Assembly (NCBI RefSeq): GCF_947623445.1 | Contig: NC_135241.1 | Location: 6,760,501 to 6,824,500, forward strand | Source: Clavelina lepadiformis | Lineage: Eukaryota; Chordata; Ascidiacea; Aplousobranchia; Clavelinidae | Length of the DNA stretch: 64,000 nucleotides | Direction of reading: 5' to 3' | In this document: one piece after another, positions 11,199 through 24,238 of the stretch | Layout of the letters: every line of letters starts with the position of its first letter | How positions within the stretch are numbered: position 1 is the stretch's first letter | Position numbers and translations under genes: made by a program | The notes under the pieces: generated by a model | Told to the model about the DNA's origin: nothing | The model's input: only the letters and a program-made list of their open reading frames with translations | Databases searched by the model: none

Positions 11199-14100
11199 TG
11201 TGGTAAAATACTGCGGTAAAATTATATGACCGTTTCTGCCTCATTGCAGACCCAATTATGAATAGGCAATTAACTGCATTAGGCGTGCATTGCTTAGAAA
11301 GTTTATATCATAATATCTCTGAAAAATTAATATATGTCGGTATAGTTATTTTTATTAACAATAACTGACTAAAAGTAACAACAGCAATTATTTCTAAGAC
11401 TTTGTAAATTCTCTTTCTTGGTACAATATATGTCTTTTATATTTGAAATTTGTTTTAAGCGTAGGCTATATCACGCTCGATGTGAAAAGTGGCAACTAAA
11501 CGAAGCAGCCTTCACCGCATCTCACCCAGGAGGGCTTTGAACACATTAGCTGCCTTAAAATATACCAGGTATAAATTTAATTCCACATGTTTTATTGCCC
11601 GAGTTAAATCAAGTTAAGTGAGTTTCAAAAACAAGTAAAAATTGGGGAAAATGGGGCAAAACGAACCCTTTCAAGGAAAAAGACGTTTTCTCTCTGATTT
11701 CAACGCGACAAATTTGGCATTGTATAAAACTATAGAGCTATGACAGATTTAAAATCTTTAAAAAAGCAGCATTCATAAAAGAAGATTCTCTGCCAAAGTT
11801 AACTTTTAAATTTTATTGGGACATGAAATAAAATGAAGTTAGCAAGTGGAGTCAATATCCTTATTATTTCATAACAATATACTAACCCTTAATTCCCCAA
11901 ATAGAATTTCTAAGAAAAGAGCCAAAAGTAGAATCTTTGCAATAACTCCAGCCTTGGAAATTTAGAAGACTGCATTTTCCTGCCGAAGCCTCCTGGGCGG
12001 AAAAGTGATGTATCTGCAGAACAGTGGTGTCGCTACGGTTTGTCGATATGTTTTTAAAACGCATGTTTTAGTTTTTCCTCGAAGCTCCATTTTGCTCCAT
12101 TTCCTCCTAACACTCCTCTATTGGTTTAATAGTTATAGGTTTTAGGGACTAGTGAGTATACTCCAAATCTGTTAAACCAGTGTGAGAAGCCATTGCGTTT
12201 AGGTGTCCATGCTTTGGTTTTACGAAAGGTAAATCGGTCCTGCCTTCTCAGTTGATGACCTTACCGCATGTCGTGAATTCTGACGCGACGGATACCAACA
12301 TTGCTTTGCGGTTACACGACCTGTACTTGTTTACAACGTATAACTGGATAGCGAAAGTGGTATTGTGCATGAGTGTATGTGTTTGTCAGTAATCTACTTT
12401 CACCACTTCATAATTACTGATAATTAAATTTGCATCCAGGAAAGAAACGTTTTTTCATAGCACCTGACTTCAACTGGAAAATATCGTATAGTTATTTGAC
12501 TTACAGTTTTTGAGTCGGAATAATTTTTTTCACATAGTTTTTAAAGTTTAAAACCAGAAATTATAAGTTTAACTTACATTTGTTCATTGTTGTACGTCAG
12601 CCAAAATAAAAGCTTTTCATGGATTTATGCAACATCGATGTTGTTTTCTTTTAAGACTTGACCTTAATGAAAAGAACGTTAGCTTGGAGAAAAATAATAT
12701 ATAACTTAGTTTTTAAAATCACCTTCATCGTTTTTGGAAAATTTAAGCCGAAGAGGAGGACATAAACCATACGCAGATTACAAGTTATGTTCACGAAAAT
12801 ATATGCTTTAGCTCGGAATATCAGTTCACTCAAGTTTGAAAAATACTAAAAAAATTTCCAGAAATCATCTTCGTCGAGTTCAAGGAACGGAGTAAACAAC
12901 TAAATCAACCTTGTTCATAAAATCCATCAAGATCGCTAAACATTTTAGGTTGCCAAAGCAAAATGTCTTTTATTAGAATATGGCTCAACGTAGAAATAAC
13001 CTTATACTTGACCGGCATGAAGTTGGTTACCAATTCCTTCATTATTCATTCACATACTTATTCATTAATTATTTCATACCTGAATTAAGTTAACCATTAC
13101 ATTGTTTGGTATCTTGATACTTATTTGCAAATAATTGGATGAATAATAATCAATAAACCTAGTTCATCTACTATGCATACTTATTTGGAGTACAAGTTAT
13201 TTATCAATGATAAATGTAATTAAGCAACCTAATAAGTATACACCTGCATTCAGAAACCTGCATTCAACTTGGATTACAATGGAACAAATACGGCCCTGCT
13301 GGTAATGTGCAAGGTTGGCTTAATGTCGGTTAATTAAGCCGGTGACCAATAAATCTAATTATGCATTAATAAGGGCATAAAAAATGTTCACAGGCGTTTG
13401 AAAATAAAGTGGAACATAAAGGTATTTGGCAAACCAATAGCTCAGTGATGTCACCGTCATGTGCGAACTTGCATGCTAGGTAAACTATACCATTTACACA
13501 CTCTAGCAAGTGATGCAATGAAAACAATACTTATAGGACGCATGTGTATGCATCTATACTATGGCACAGGTCTGTAGTAGCTAACTATATTAGAAAAAAG
13601 CAATGGTGTAAGTGCGGTGATTGCACTCCACTTGACAGTTTGAACTTAGCAGCGCATATATTCAAGGGGAGGGGGAAGGAATATTGACTGCAAAGTCTAG
13701 ATTTGCTAAATTTCAGATTGTCTAGAACAGCAAATACAGTCAATTTTTATCGCTGTTTCTATAAGAAAATATTTGCACTATAGGCACTTTTAGTTATTTG
13801 AAATATGTGCTGAAGTCATTGTAAATTTTGGTTATAGACGCAAATCTTTAATCTTTGCTTAAATTTTGTTGAACAATGTTTTTCGCAATATGCATTGTAA
13901 ACAAGTGAGCGAATTGTTATGTCAGCAGCAAAACTACGGAGACGACAAAAATCGGCATGAAACATATTTTATACCCTGTCCAGTGAGAGATTATTAAAAT
14001 TACTTCAAGCTGTCCGAAGTTGGACATAATGAAATTTTTTAAATACTGCAGTCGCGGGGACTACAGTGATATTGCAACATGTTATCGGAATTTTGCTATT

Positions 14101-15213
14101 CAGCAAAGTGAAGTTAAGAAGCTTCCACTCTATGCATATTAATGATGCCAGGAATTACATCGGTGATAAAGTTAAATACACTATTGTTGAAATAACTTGC
14201 GATGTTTAAAAATATTTACGTGAGAGCAGTGGTTAAATACAATAAATAGAAAAACACCATAAGTCATTTGAAAGTACTTCGCCTGTAGCTCATATAGTGG
14301 TTAAATAAAACGACTTAAAACACTAAATTACAAAATTAATCATAAGTTGTTACGATCGTAACGAAAATTGTTACGATAGTTATACACGATTCTCCAGTGA
14401 GATTATACACACAGAACTTACGCAAGTAGAAATCTTGATTACTCAATTCGATATGCGCTTCAAAGCGCTTTTTGACAAATACAAGGTTTACATTATGACA
14501 TGCCGTATAAGAATTCGACAAACATTCTTACAATCAAGCACGTGCTAAACGTACTCCAATAAGGAAGATTACCGGGATTTGTATGACATTTTGCCAATAA
14601 TATATACGACTTAATAACTTTGTCAGTCAGGAGTATTATAAAAAACAGACTAAATGGCATATTTTATAAAAAAGTATAAACTCCTGTGTAATGCTGGACC
14701 GTAAAGGCTGAGCCGTAAAGCTTGTCGTTATTTTTCTTTTTTTTGTGTCGTCTTATGAATTGATTTTGCAAAATAGTATCATGTTAAATTGTATTACAAA
14801 AGTGTTCTAAAAACGAAAACAAATACTCTTACCTCAGGGGACAAATATAACGTTGTGAATTACTTAATCCTTTATTATAATAGCTTTTGGCCGTAAACAG
14901 TATTCGCACATTTATTTAGTAAGTGATATATTTGTTACAGAAGTGGTACAACCTCGTATTATGGGATTGTGAGTAATTGCGATCAATATTTGTTTGAAAC
15001 ATTTTTTTAAAGGTTAAGAGAAAAAAATCCCCCACGGTGATATAGCTGTGCCATCCAAACATGTAGTGTCAGACACGTTGAACAATAATGGCACTACCAT
15101 GATTTGACTGATGATACAAACTTTCTCAATATCATGTGGTTGCTAACCGCCACCGTAATACGTCATGTATAAGCTATACAATCTCTAATCTAATTTCACT
15201 AACTCGGCTGCAT
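11199..15213. other. Intergenic, AT-rich, no gene recognised
   Basis: Only short frames without domain or splice support. There is a perfect 14-bp palindrome, GTTACGATCGTAAC, near 14348. No transposon ends with convincing target duplications were found, although parts (for example 13000-13340) look repeat-derived. Confidence 0.5.
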
Positions 15214-15216
15214 TCA

Positions 15217-15224
15217 TATATAAG
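15217..15224 (+). promoter_or_regulatory. TATA box upstream of the small secreted peptide gene
   Basis: TATATAAG lies about 98 bp before the ATG at 15315. A pyrimidine-rich TCAGAC initiator-like stretch follows 25-35 bp downstream (15247-15252), the expected spacing for a metazoan core promoter. It agrees with the signal-peptide exon that follows. Confidence 0.6.
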
Positions 15225-15314
15225 CGCGTGCGATTTATACTCCTAGTCAGACGATAAACAGCTTGGAAAGGAACAAAATCGTGTCTTTCAACTCAGTAGA
15301 AGCTCGACGAAAAT

Positions 15315-16097
15315 ATGAATGCTTTGGTCGCAATGCTGGTTCTTATGTGCGCATTAGCCATAATACAAGCAGGTTAGCAAATCTTCATGAGTTATAAAAG
15401 CAAACGGCTACAATCGTTAGATTACATTTTATCATATAATAATGGTACCGACAAAGCTAGCGCAAATGATTTTATACTATAAAACTACCCAGGTTTACCA
15501 AAGCAATTCCAATTTACGTTTTAAGATTTTGCAACACGGATCGAGAAGATTTATTATTTATAAGTTATAATAATTTATATTTTGATCAAGATTCTAGGAC
15601 GTCGGAAAAAACAAGCACAGTGACAAAAGAGGATAAAAATAAAGACAAACTCAAAGCACTAGTAAAAGTAAGTGGAAGTAATTGGTAAAAAATACTTTTA
15701 CTTAACAACTTAAACTTTTTTTTTATAAAAATAAAGAGCTTTAATTAGAGCCCGTAGTTGTGTTTTAAGTATTTATACTCTTTGAGTAAAATAATTATAA
15801 GATTGGAGGAATCATGAGAATTACTCAAGTTATATAAGTAATTATTGTTTAGGTTGATTGCAGCAACATTTGCTTAAGAAACAGTAAAACTCAAAAATAT
15901 TTGAAAAAATGTTCTGAAGTGACTAAAAAAAGTAAGAATTATAAGATTGCATGATATGAGTTTAAAAGGTTTAAAATTTGTTAGAAAAATTTATATAATT
16001 TAATGCGTTTTTAATGACTTTATTAATTGTTTCAGTAAAGTGTTGGTTTTGTCGCTGGATATTCAAATGCAGTCAAAACTTGTCGAGAATCTTATAA
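15315..16097 (+). CDS. Candidate small secreted six-cysteine peptide (81 aa)
   Basis: Four-exon model: 15315-15372, 15621-15667, 15853-15931 and 16036-16097 (TAA), phases consistent. Exon 1 encodes a signal peptide (MNALVAMLVLMCALAIIQA). Exon 2 encodes a short lysine/aspartate-rich spacer (TKEDKNKDKLKALVK). Exons 3 and 4 encode a basic mature region with six cysteines in the pattern C-x3-C-x13-C-x8-C-x2-C-x5-C (VDCSNICLRNS..., then IKCWFCRWIFKCSQ). A TATA box lies upstream and AATAAA at about 16203-16208. The layout of signal peptide, charged pro-segment and small Cys-rich cationic core is that of secreted host-defence or signalling peptides, but I recognise no family and assign no activity. 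The exon 2 acceptor (AAGCACAG) has a poor pyrimidine tract and is the weakest point; the nearby alternative acceptor at GATTCTAG leads to an early stop. Confidence 0.5.
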
Positions 16098-19000
16098 GAA
16101 GAAGCCACAGAATAGTGTAATTCTCATGAAAATTCTATGATGTCAACTATAACGCTCATTTGTGGACATGTAACAACAACAGTAATTGTACAAACTATGT
16201 ACAACTGCAAATAAATAGAAAGAAACATATGTCGTACGAACAGACCTACAATATAGCCTGTAGAATAATAATAGCAATAAATCCCGTGTTCTGTCATTTT
16301 GCAACCAACTGTAATTTACCATTTCTCGCAAAGCTTTTATTTCTATTTTTTTCGACAAAAGATGAATGTAATTTTTACCTTGCTACATATTTTGTTGAAA
16401 TTAACAAATGGCAATGATTATGTAGGCGATAGATATGGTGGCAATTTTTTGATTTTATTTATTTTTCACATTTTATACAAAGTCGAACCTTGGTCACTGT
16501 GCTATTAATACAACATAGCAATGTGAAAGTGCCATTAGCCTACAAATGTTATTTTTGCTGCATATGGTATTCTTGTGCTGTGTTTTCAGTAAAACATATA
16601 CTTTCTTTTTGTTGCAAACAAAATATATGGTGAATTAAATGTCAACTGTGTCATTATTTATCTTAAATTTTAACCAAGAAATGAGACGACCACACTCGAC
16701 GACCCACTTGTTTAAAAAGTTTTCGTATTTATCAAATTCTGTATACGTCCTCTAAATATGTACACATACTTTATGCGGGAGTGTTCAAGTTTTTCCTTGT
16801 ACTGATTCAAAACGACAGTACATATACGTTTGTTTTGCCCCGGGGCGCCACAAGCGATTCTCGCTTGTGTGAACCACTTTATGATCATAAAGCCTGTTAA
16901 AATCGGCTAAGTAACAGCTGTGGTCAAACATGTCGACAAGATAAAAGAGCCAGATTAAAGAATTAAGGGTGATATCGTGCTGATAATGATCCTTTTGAAA
17001 AAATATGCTAACACAAAAATGATTATATAATTTTGCAACAGGTACGTCGACGGTTTGCTTTCTTAAGTTATACCGAAAACATCTAAGTTGTAGAAAACTT
17101 TGCATTTCCAACAACTTATATGAGATGTATAATAAAATAGTGCTGTAACCATAAAATAATGCATATTCAATGACAGGCCTATGCTATAGCTGCTGAGAGA
17201 ATAAAAAGATATCGGTTTTTGTTTATCATGATTTGTTTTTGCAAATTACTTGGAAACACAAAACATTTTTCGCGGTAGCCCAATTTGCCTCGAAGCTTAA
17301 AAGAGGTGCCATTTACGGAAGGATTTTATCGTGACAAATGGAAAAATTTGAAAGCTGAAAGCTGTATAATATGCTTAATCTTTCGGCCGCTGAGGCGCTC
17401 GTATATGTTAATACGGTTAAAGCGGTCAACAGTTCGTGCAATGTTCAAGCTAAATAATTGTCAAAAGATTAATGGTTCAATAAAAGGTTTAATGTCGCAT
17501 CTCAAATGAAGTCGTGTCAGTTTTCAAATTTACACAAACTTGCGTTCACCGCAGATAACGTTTATACATATGCTTATATATTCCAAATAAAAAAATTAAT
17601 GAATATGGTTATATATAGTCATGCTTAAATCTGACATCGTTGCGTCTTTGTCCCTGGTTTACGTAAAAAAAGTTACTTTTCGTTATAGTTACCTTTTCAT
17701 TGGTTTTTCCAAAACCTTTAACTTATACTTTTTATTCCGTTAGTGACCGAGAGCGGCTGGTACGATTTTTCGGTTTAAATTCGCTCTTGTGACAAGAACT
17801 ACCAAAGTTTTGGACTATGGGTTTGGCTTTCTAAACCAAGTCAATATTGTATTTTATTGTTTATTTTTCGCCATTAACTGTGCAGATTGAAAGTTACGAT
17901 GCTAACCGTTATAGTTACAGCAGAATAAAACACATGCTCACAGACTATTAAAGAACAGGAAAAAATGGAAAAGCCCAAGGGCTAAAAACATACAAGATAG
18001 CAATAATACAATTGTGCTATAAGATGGTAGGTTAGCATGGCCACCAAACCCGCAAAAGGTTCCAAAATGTCAAGGCGCGGCATGTCTACAATGTCATAAC
18101 AGCCAGCTGGCGTACTAAGAAGAAAGTTGTTTGAAAAATGTCCAACATGATGGTCGTAGTTATATTCTTAATTACGTATTATCATCAAATTAAAAAAATT
18201 TAAGACGAAGTATCGCCTCGATTGTAAATGGTGGAGTTTATGCAACAAATTATTAATGCTTATATTTATTTCGTTTTCTTTTTGCAGCACGTAAGGTATG
18301 TACGAAAACGGAAACTATTGATATCATCCTAATTTCATATATCGGGGCAAATATTGCCGTTGCCGGACTGGATCATACTTAAATATTCTGCGGTAGGTTG
18401 CGCTTACACAACGTTTGACTGTCCGATCTATAACGTATCTGAATTTCAACACTAAGTATAGAAATAATAAGCTGGAAAAAAATACACCAGAACAATGGTG
18501 AGTTAGCGTTCGTGTTTACATGGCAGGTGAACACGTGTGAGGTACTCCTTGCTTCCGCAACCACTAATCGTGGTTGGAATTTTTGGTGAAGGCGGACAAG
18601 CCCATTGCTAGCATTCAATTTAAGGAGGCTCACGAAATTTACAAAAGGGCACAAACTTAGAGTTAATGCACACGTACTCTAATGGCAAGTTATTAATCTT
18701 TAAAGTCACAACAGGTTTTACAGTCACTTATATAGTCTAAATTGGAAACAAACCTTTGTGAAAATCAAAGAAATAACCTTGAGAACAGAATGTTTTACTT
18801 TACTTGCAGCGTAAGCATTACAAACAAGCGAAATTTCAATTATGCCGACTTAAATAACAAAGCATAAACCATACGTCAAAAGTAAGAAAGCCGTTTCGTA
18901 ATACACATCAAAAAATGTGGTAATGTATAGTTTACGATTGCAAAAGTTGCCCAAAAGCAATTATTGAAAAATGTTAAGGAAATTACACCATATTGTTATT

Positions 19001-20659
19001 GCAAAGATTGTTTATATAATATACGAGCCGACATATCGCTCAGATCAAGAGACTGTTTGAGTTTTCATTTCTTGTTAGACTTATTCAAAAAATTCGTATA
19101 AAATTTGATTTGTTAAATCTTTCTCTATAATACCAAAGTAATCAAAACGCTCCTGACCCATTGATAGCAAAAAAACTGGCCAGCGCTTGCACTGTCGTAC
19201 AGAACCGCCAAATGTTGATGAACATACAAACATAACAATAATAAACCAAAAGAGGCTTTGCGCCGATTAAGCATAGCTTTTGTACTTTTAAGATATTTAT
19301 AAACCAGTCGTTCGTAAAAAATATTTATTTCAATGTAATATACTGTTTTGCAACTATACCCTTTCTATTGGCCAAATCCGTGGTGGAAATCCGAAAAAGC
19401 AATAAATTTCAAAGTGGTTTCAACTTTTCTACATGAGTAATACAGCTTTTTATCCACTTTTTCTGTGTAATAACTTATAGCAAACGCCAACTTGGTAACG
19501 TAACAAGGAAGATTAAGGAAGAGAGACACGAGCTAAGTTGTTATACGAAGGCTACATAAAATTCGCAATAACACTATACTTTTCCATTTATAGACTTCGG
19601 TTTAGGTAAAACTAGAAGTTTTGGAAATTTCGAAAAAGTTATGTTAAGTTTGTGTTTATGCAACTTTCCAGGAAAAGAAATACCGTAGAATAACTAAGGT
19701 TCTATCTTCACATCATTTTTAGGTATATTTAAGATTGCGATTAAAGGGGAACAGAAGTTTAAAAAAAACTTTGGTCTAAAATTTCCGTGTTTGCTCACCC
19801 GCTCAAAATTTTGTTTTTTTACGCCACAAACCGCTTAACGCCTTCAAACGAAACGTATTCTCATACTTATAAATAATTACAATAGCTGTCAATTTAAGTT
19901 GTACGCTTTTGGAAAGCCGTATACAACGATCTTGTAGTAGCACACAAGAAAATGTAATAACTTAAACGAAAGAGAACGAAGACGTAAAAAAGCTAGGGCC
20001 CAATAAAATTGGGTTTGAGGGGGAAATGGCCAGTAGACGGGGGACCGGGCTTGTAGGCGGAGCTGCTCTTGCCTGCGTTTAAGCAGTTATGGTTTTGAGA
20101 ATTTGACTGCATGTTACCGAAACATATGCACTGCCATTTCACTGGAGCTACACTTCAGGTCTTCTAGCACAACCGTGCAAAGTACCTTGTCTATAACCTT
20201 AGCAGGCTATGCATCAGAGCTAAATTGCAGGACCAAGATTTTGTGCAGTTTTCAAAACGTTTCCAAAAATTTTTTTAAATCTTGTTTCAGTTTTCCACAA
20301 AACCCACTGTAAACGTTAGACTGGTGTTTGTGTAAACCTGACTACCATGGTCAAATCAATACATGTACAAATTCCATTTCCGCTGGCCGGTAAGATGCAA
20401 GCAATGTCCGCTTACTAACATTAAAATAGCTCTTCCCGTATAGAAAATTTACTCAACGGCGCCTTTGTATGGCGGTGTATAGGCCTATATTCATTCGGGC
20501 AGACTGCAGTTCATTCCGTTATTTTTTATGCATCGTCTCCAAGCAAAGCGATGGACGCTTATTTTGGCATGGCCCGTTGACCACTGTGCGATATGGCTTC
20601 TAAATGATCAAAAATTCTTTTCAAAAGAGTATTTGATATGCCTACGCGTAGCCTAGTAA
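16098..20659. other. Intergenic, no gene recognised
   Basis: AT-rich DNA with only short frames. A frame at 17285-17509 has scattered cysteines but no recognisable motif. A GC-richer patch at about 19995-20090 may be a repeat remnant. No splice-supported gene was found. Confidence 0.5.
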
Positions 20660-20666
20660 CGTGACC

Positions 20667-20780
20667 CGACACCTAATCGAAAGACACTTTATCGAACGAC
20701 AGATGATCGAACCGACAGTTGATCGAACGACACTTTATCGAACCGACAGTTGATCAAAGCGACAGTTGATCGAATCGACT
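20667..20780 (+). repeat. Left subterminal array of MULE copy 1
   Basis: About eight head-to-tail units of 15-16 bp with consensus close to CGACASTTKATCGAA, beginning immediately inside the element end. Two unit types alternate irregularly (ACTTTATCGA and AGTTGATCGA). Confidence 0.85.
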
Positions 20781-21451
20781 GTTGCTTCTCCCGCACACAG
20801 TCATAGCAAAACGTGGCGTACAGTTGCATTGTTTGCTGTAGAAAATTAAAATTTGGTGACTTTTCATAAAAAATGTTCAGCTATCTGTCCATGTTTGTTT
20901 GGTAAAGTTGGATTTTGTAATTTTTGAGATATTGTGATATTTATATAATTTTGCTCTCTCCGCATTGAAGCGTAACGTTTTCGTTAACTCATTTACGCAC
21001 CAATAACTTGACTAACTATTCTCTTTCGTTCTCTTCTCACAGCGGGGGCGCGGTGTAACAAGAAGAATTTCTAGAAATGTGTCACTTTTAGAAATACCTA
21101 ATTTACACTAAATTCACTTTCTTTAGTTTTACAATTATGATGTATACAGGAAGCCAGTTGATGTTTCTACTAACCTGTAAAAATCTCATCAGTCTACGAC
21201 GCATAGTTTTCTAGTAATTAACGATTGCAAATGTGTGTGCGGGGTCGGTCACACCTAGTTTTTTTAGTAAACTCGCGAGCCTGGTTAGGATAGGGTTAAA
21301 AGATCCACAATTTATCGAAACAACTGACGATATGCACTGTTAAAAGAACGACAATTTATTAAAAGAACCACAACTTATCGAAACAACTGACGATATGCAC
21401 TGATAAAAGCACGACAACTGACGAAGTGCACATTTCAATCGCATTAATTTA

Positions 21452-22096
21452 TTACAAGTTGTGTGCAATTGCTCGAAGATAACTTTTTATGTCAATATTC
21501 GTTGAGTCATAATTTTCGACTATGCTCTTCAGCCGTTGGTTCACAGCGTCGTAGCGCCTCTTCCGAGGTGGGCCATCAATTCCAGCACTCAATTGCTCAA
21601 TTAACATTTCGTTGGAACCTTGTTCCCGCTTAATTTTTTTGACGAGTCTGCGAAGCGTCGGATGGGATATTGAGACACGCTTGCTGAACGCATTGTGCCA
21701 TCCTTCAATGCTATTATTCGTTCGTGGAAGGTCATCTTGAACCCGGTGGAAGACATTCCAACACCGGATAGGAAATAGAGGTTGACGACGATTCCTGCGA
21801 CACAATCGTCCAATCCAAGTAGTTTCGAAATAGTTAATGTATTCAGACAAGTGCTGCTCATCGTCGTCACTGAACGTGGCCAGGAAGTCCTCGAACCGTT
21901 GTACAACGTCTTCAGGCGGAACGAATGCCAGTGCCTGGAAGCATTTTATGCGAAGGGCGTGCTCTGCATTTTCATTGAACCACCGCTGCAGAGAGAGAGC
22001 CTGAATTTTCCGGAAGCTACATTGGCCAAAATGGAAAAGGCAGCCGAGAATTTCTGCCCGAGGGAAGCTGGAAGAAAGAGTATTATATGCTGCCAT
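21452..22096 (-). pseudogene. MULE transposase, C-terminal fragment (214 codons)
   Basis: This open frame corresponds to the last 214 residues of the full transposase at 24614-25969 and differs by roughly nine residues, so about 96% identical. It keeps the GCLFHFGQ (C-x2-H) box and NNSIEGWHNAF but has lost the FLYWCH finger and the first two catalytic aspartates through the internal deletion. It cannot encode an active enzyme. The near-identity suggests both copies mobilised recently from the same family. Confidence 0.92.
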
Positions 22097-22485
22097 TTCA
22101 AAGTCTATTGTTACGGTTTCTGGGGTTACGGTTATTGTTACGGTTTCTTCAATTCCTTACTCTTTGTATCTATAATGACTAGTCTAGTCTACTGTACAGT
22201 GTACTGTACAGACAATCTCGTACTTAGTGATTCTCGTGCGTATTCTTGTGATATCTTATTAATATGTGGGCGGGCCGGCCGCCATGCGAAATCGTACACT
22301 TTATGATACAAATATAAAATATAAATCGTCAACTTTATGATGGAAATATAAAATATAGATATAAAATATAAATCGTCAACTTTATGATATATACATCACA
22401 ATTCATTAATGTACACCATTACAAAGACCGCACATCACAATGGCTTATTGTCTCAATGTTTGAGAAACACGCAAAAATCTTGCTT

Positions 22486-22680
22486 GAACTGTCGGTTCGA
22501 TAAAGTGTCGTTCGATCAACTGTCGGTTTGATCAACTGTCGGTTCGATAAAGTGTCGTTCGATCGGCTGTCGGTTCGATAAAGTGTCGTTCGATCAACTG
22601 TCGGTTCGATTAACTGTCGTTCGATAAAGAGTCGTTCGATAAAGTGTCGTTCGATAAAGTGTCTTTCGATAAAGTGTCAT
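22486..22680 (-). repeat. Right subterminal array of MULE copy 1
   Basis: About thirteen units of the same 15-16 bp repeat in the opposite orientation to the left array, running to the element end. Confidence 0.85.
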
Positions 22681-22695
22681 AGTACCGCCTAGTAA

Positions 22696-23415
22696 GCTAA
22701 TTATCTCCATATACGTCACACAATACTGGTTCTGAGCTGCTGTGAAAAAGAGATCTTTAATTTTAAGCGATGATGAAGTGTCTGCACACATTTGTTGCAC
22801 TTCCTTGTGAATTATTTGTACAGCCGAGTTAATTCGTAATCCAGCGAATCCGGAAAAGTCTGAATGTCTTCTTCTGAAAACATGCAACTACAAATTATTG
22901 TTAGGTTCCTATCACTATTCCATAATCTTACTCTTAATGTAGGAGAACTTCAAAATAAAATGAAAGATATGTCAAACATAAACTGTCAAGTGGAGCATTG
23001 CTTCACTTTCCCTATTGAAGGAGAATCCCTATATTTAATATATAATATAACAACCGAAGCACTTTTTAGTCTTCATTAAAAGCATCATATCTAAACAAGC
23101 AGTCAAAAACCTCGAAAACTGGCAAGCTTACATTTACGTACAGGGGCTCGACATGGCTTCCGTTGAAACTAATTTCACTTGAATCCTCTGTACTGATTCA
23201 CTTGAATCCGCGCTATGTTTAATTCTCGGCAAAAACGAAGCCAGATTGGACAAACAAATCCTCCTGATTCCATCCATATTAAGTTTGTCGGAATAGACCC
23301 TTTCCGAGCTTCTGTCTGGGTTCTTGCCAGCCAAATAGGAACTCGAATCCCCAAAAATGGCGGCGGTAACTCGAAAAGAGTCTATTGGTAATTGATGATG
23401 ATAACTGATGTGGGA
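22696..23415. other. Spacer between the two MULE copies
   Basis: About 720 bp separate the two target duplications. A minus-strand frame at about 22690-22887 has protein-like composition (RIRxxSAVQIIHKEVQQMCAD-type helix) but I recognise no family and see no splice context. Nothing else is supported. Confidence 0.4.
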
Positions 23416-23432
23416 ATATAAAACGGTACTAC

Positions 23433-23655
23433 GACACCTTATCGAAAGACACTTTATCGAAAGACACTTTATCGAACGACACCTGATCGAAACGACAGCT
23501 GATCGAAAGACACTTTATCGAACGACAGTTAATCGAGCCGACAGTTGATCGAAAGACACTTTATCGAAACGACAGCTGATCGAACGACATTTTATCGAAC
23601 CGACAGTTAATCAAAACGACAGTTGATCGAACGACACTTTATCGAACCGACAGTT
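23433..23655 (+). repeat. Left subterminal array of MULE copy 2
   Basis: About fourteen complete 15-16 bp units plus one partial unit, each starting GACA and ending ATCGA with A/C spacer bases. Unit variants are GACACTTTATCGAA, GACAGTTGATCGAA, GACAGCTGATCGAA and GACACCTGATCGAA. Confidence 0.9.
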
Positions 23656-23949
23656 CAAGCAAGATTTTAGCGTGTTTCTCAAACATTGGAACAATGAGCC
23701 ATTGTGATGTGCGGTCTTTGTAATGGTGTGCATTAATGAATTGTGATGTATATATCATAAAGTTGACGATTTATATTTTATATCTATATTTTATATTTGT
23801 ATCATAAAGTGTTCGATTTCGCATGGCGGCCGGCCCGCCCACATATTAATAAGATATCACAAGAATACGCACGAGAATTACTAAGTACGAGATTGTCTGT
23901 ACAGTAGACTAGACTAGTCATTATAGATACAAAGAGTAAGGAATTGAAG

Positions 23950-24238
23950 GCAAAATTTAATAGCAAGGGGCATGTCGCTGTCTGACTTTTACACAAAGTA
24001 GCTTCTTGAAAGTGGTCTTTATCCCAGCTTGACCGACAGCGCAAAATAAATGGCTTCGATGCTTGGTAGCACGTACACATGTGAACAAATGTTTTCAACA
24101 ATGAAATTCACGAAAAGCAAGCTAAGATCACGCATTTCCGACGCCTATTTAGAAAATGTTCTGGCTCTTGCTTCATATGACTTGCCACCAGATGTTGAAA
24201 AACTTTCACAAAGCAAGCAGCATCAAGTGTCACTTTAA
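23950..24238 (+). pseudogene. hAT-type transposase C-terminal fragment inside the MULE
   Basis: The plus frame ending at 24238 encodes LGSTYTCEQMFSTMKF followed by KSKLRSRISDAYLENVL. This is the signature of the C-terminal dimerisation region of hAT-family transposases and of host genes derived from them (GTF2IRD2/SCAND3-like relatives carry the same block). The same frame extends upstream to about 23960 (MSLSDFYTK, GLYPSLTDSA) with two in-frame stops, so it is non-functional. The segment starts almost exactly where copy 1 has its deletion breakpoint, and downstream AT-rich sequence to about 24476 may be its 3' flank. Whether it arrived by nested insertion or capture cannot be decided here. 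Confidence 0.75.

Larger units (their letters stand above)
20660..22686 (-). mobile_element. MULE DNA transposon copy 1 (internal-deletion derivative)
   Basis: 2,027 bp bounded by CGTGACCCGACACC on the left and GGTGTCATAGTACC-type sequence on the right. It is flanked by a perfect 9-bp target duplication GCCTAGTAA (20651-20659 and 22687-22695), the size typical of Mutator-like elements. Both ends carry arrays of about 15-bp units (GACACTTTATCGAAC / GACAGTTGATCGAAC), in inverted orientation at the two ends. Internally it matches copy 2 (23425-26803) in reverse complement but lacks about 1.35 kb covering the N-terminal half of the transposase. At the junction (22110-22150) the motif AAACCGTAACAAT is duplicated, as expected of templated filler after abortive gap repair. 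Confidence 0.93.

Noticed and set aside
14348..14361. Perfect palindrome GTTACGATCGTAAC
   Set aside because: Too short and isolated to assign a function; a 14-bp palindrome is not surprising in 64 kb.
17285..17509. 74-codon plus frame with cysteines
   Set aside because: No recognisable zinc-binding spacing, no splice context and no promoter signal.
22594..22887. 97-codon minus frame reaching into the MULE end
   Set aside because: Its tail is simply the translated subterminal array; the remaining part has no recognised family.
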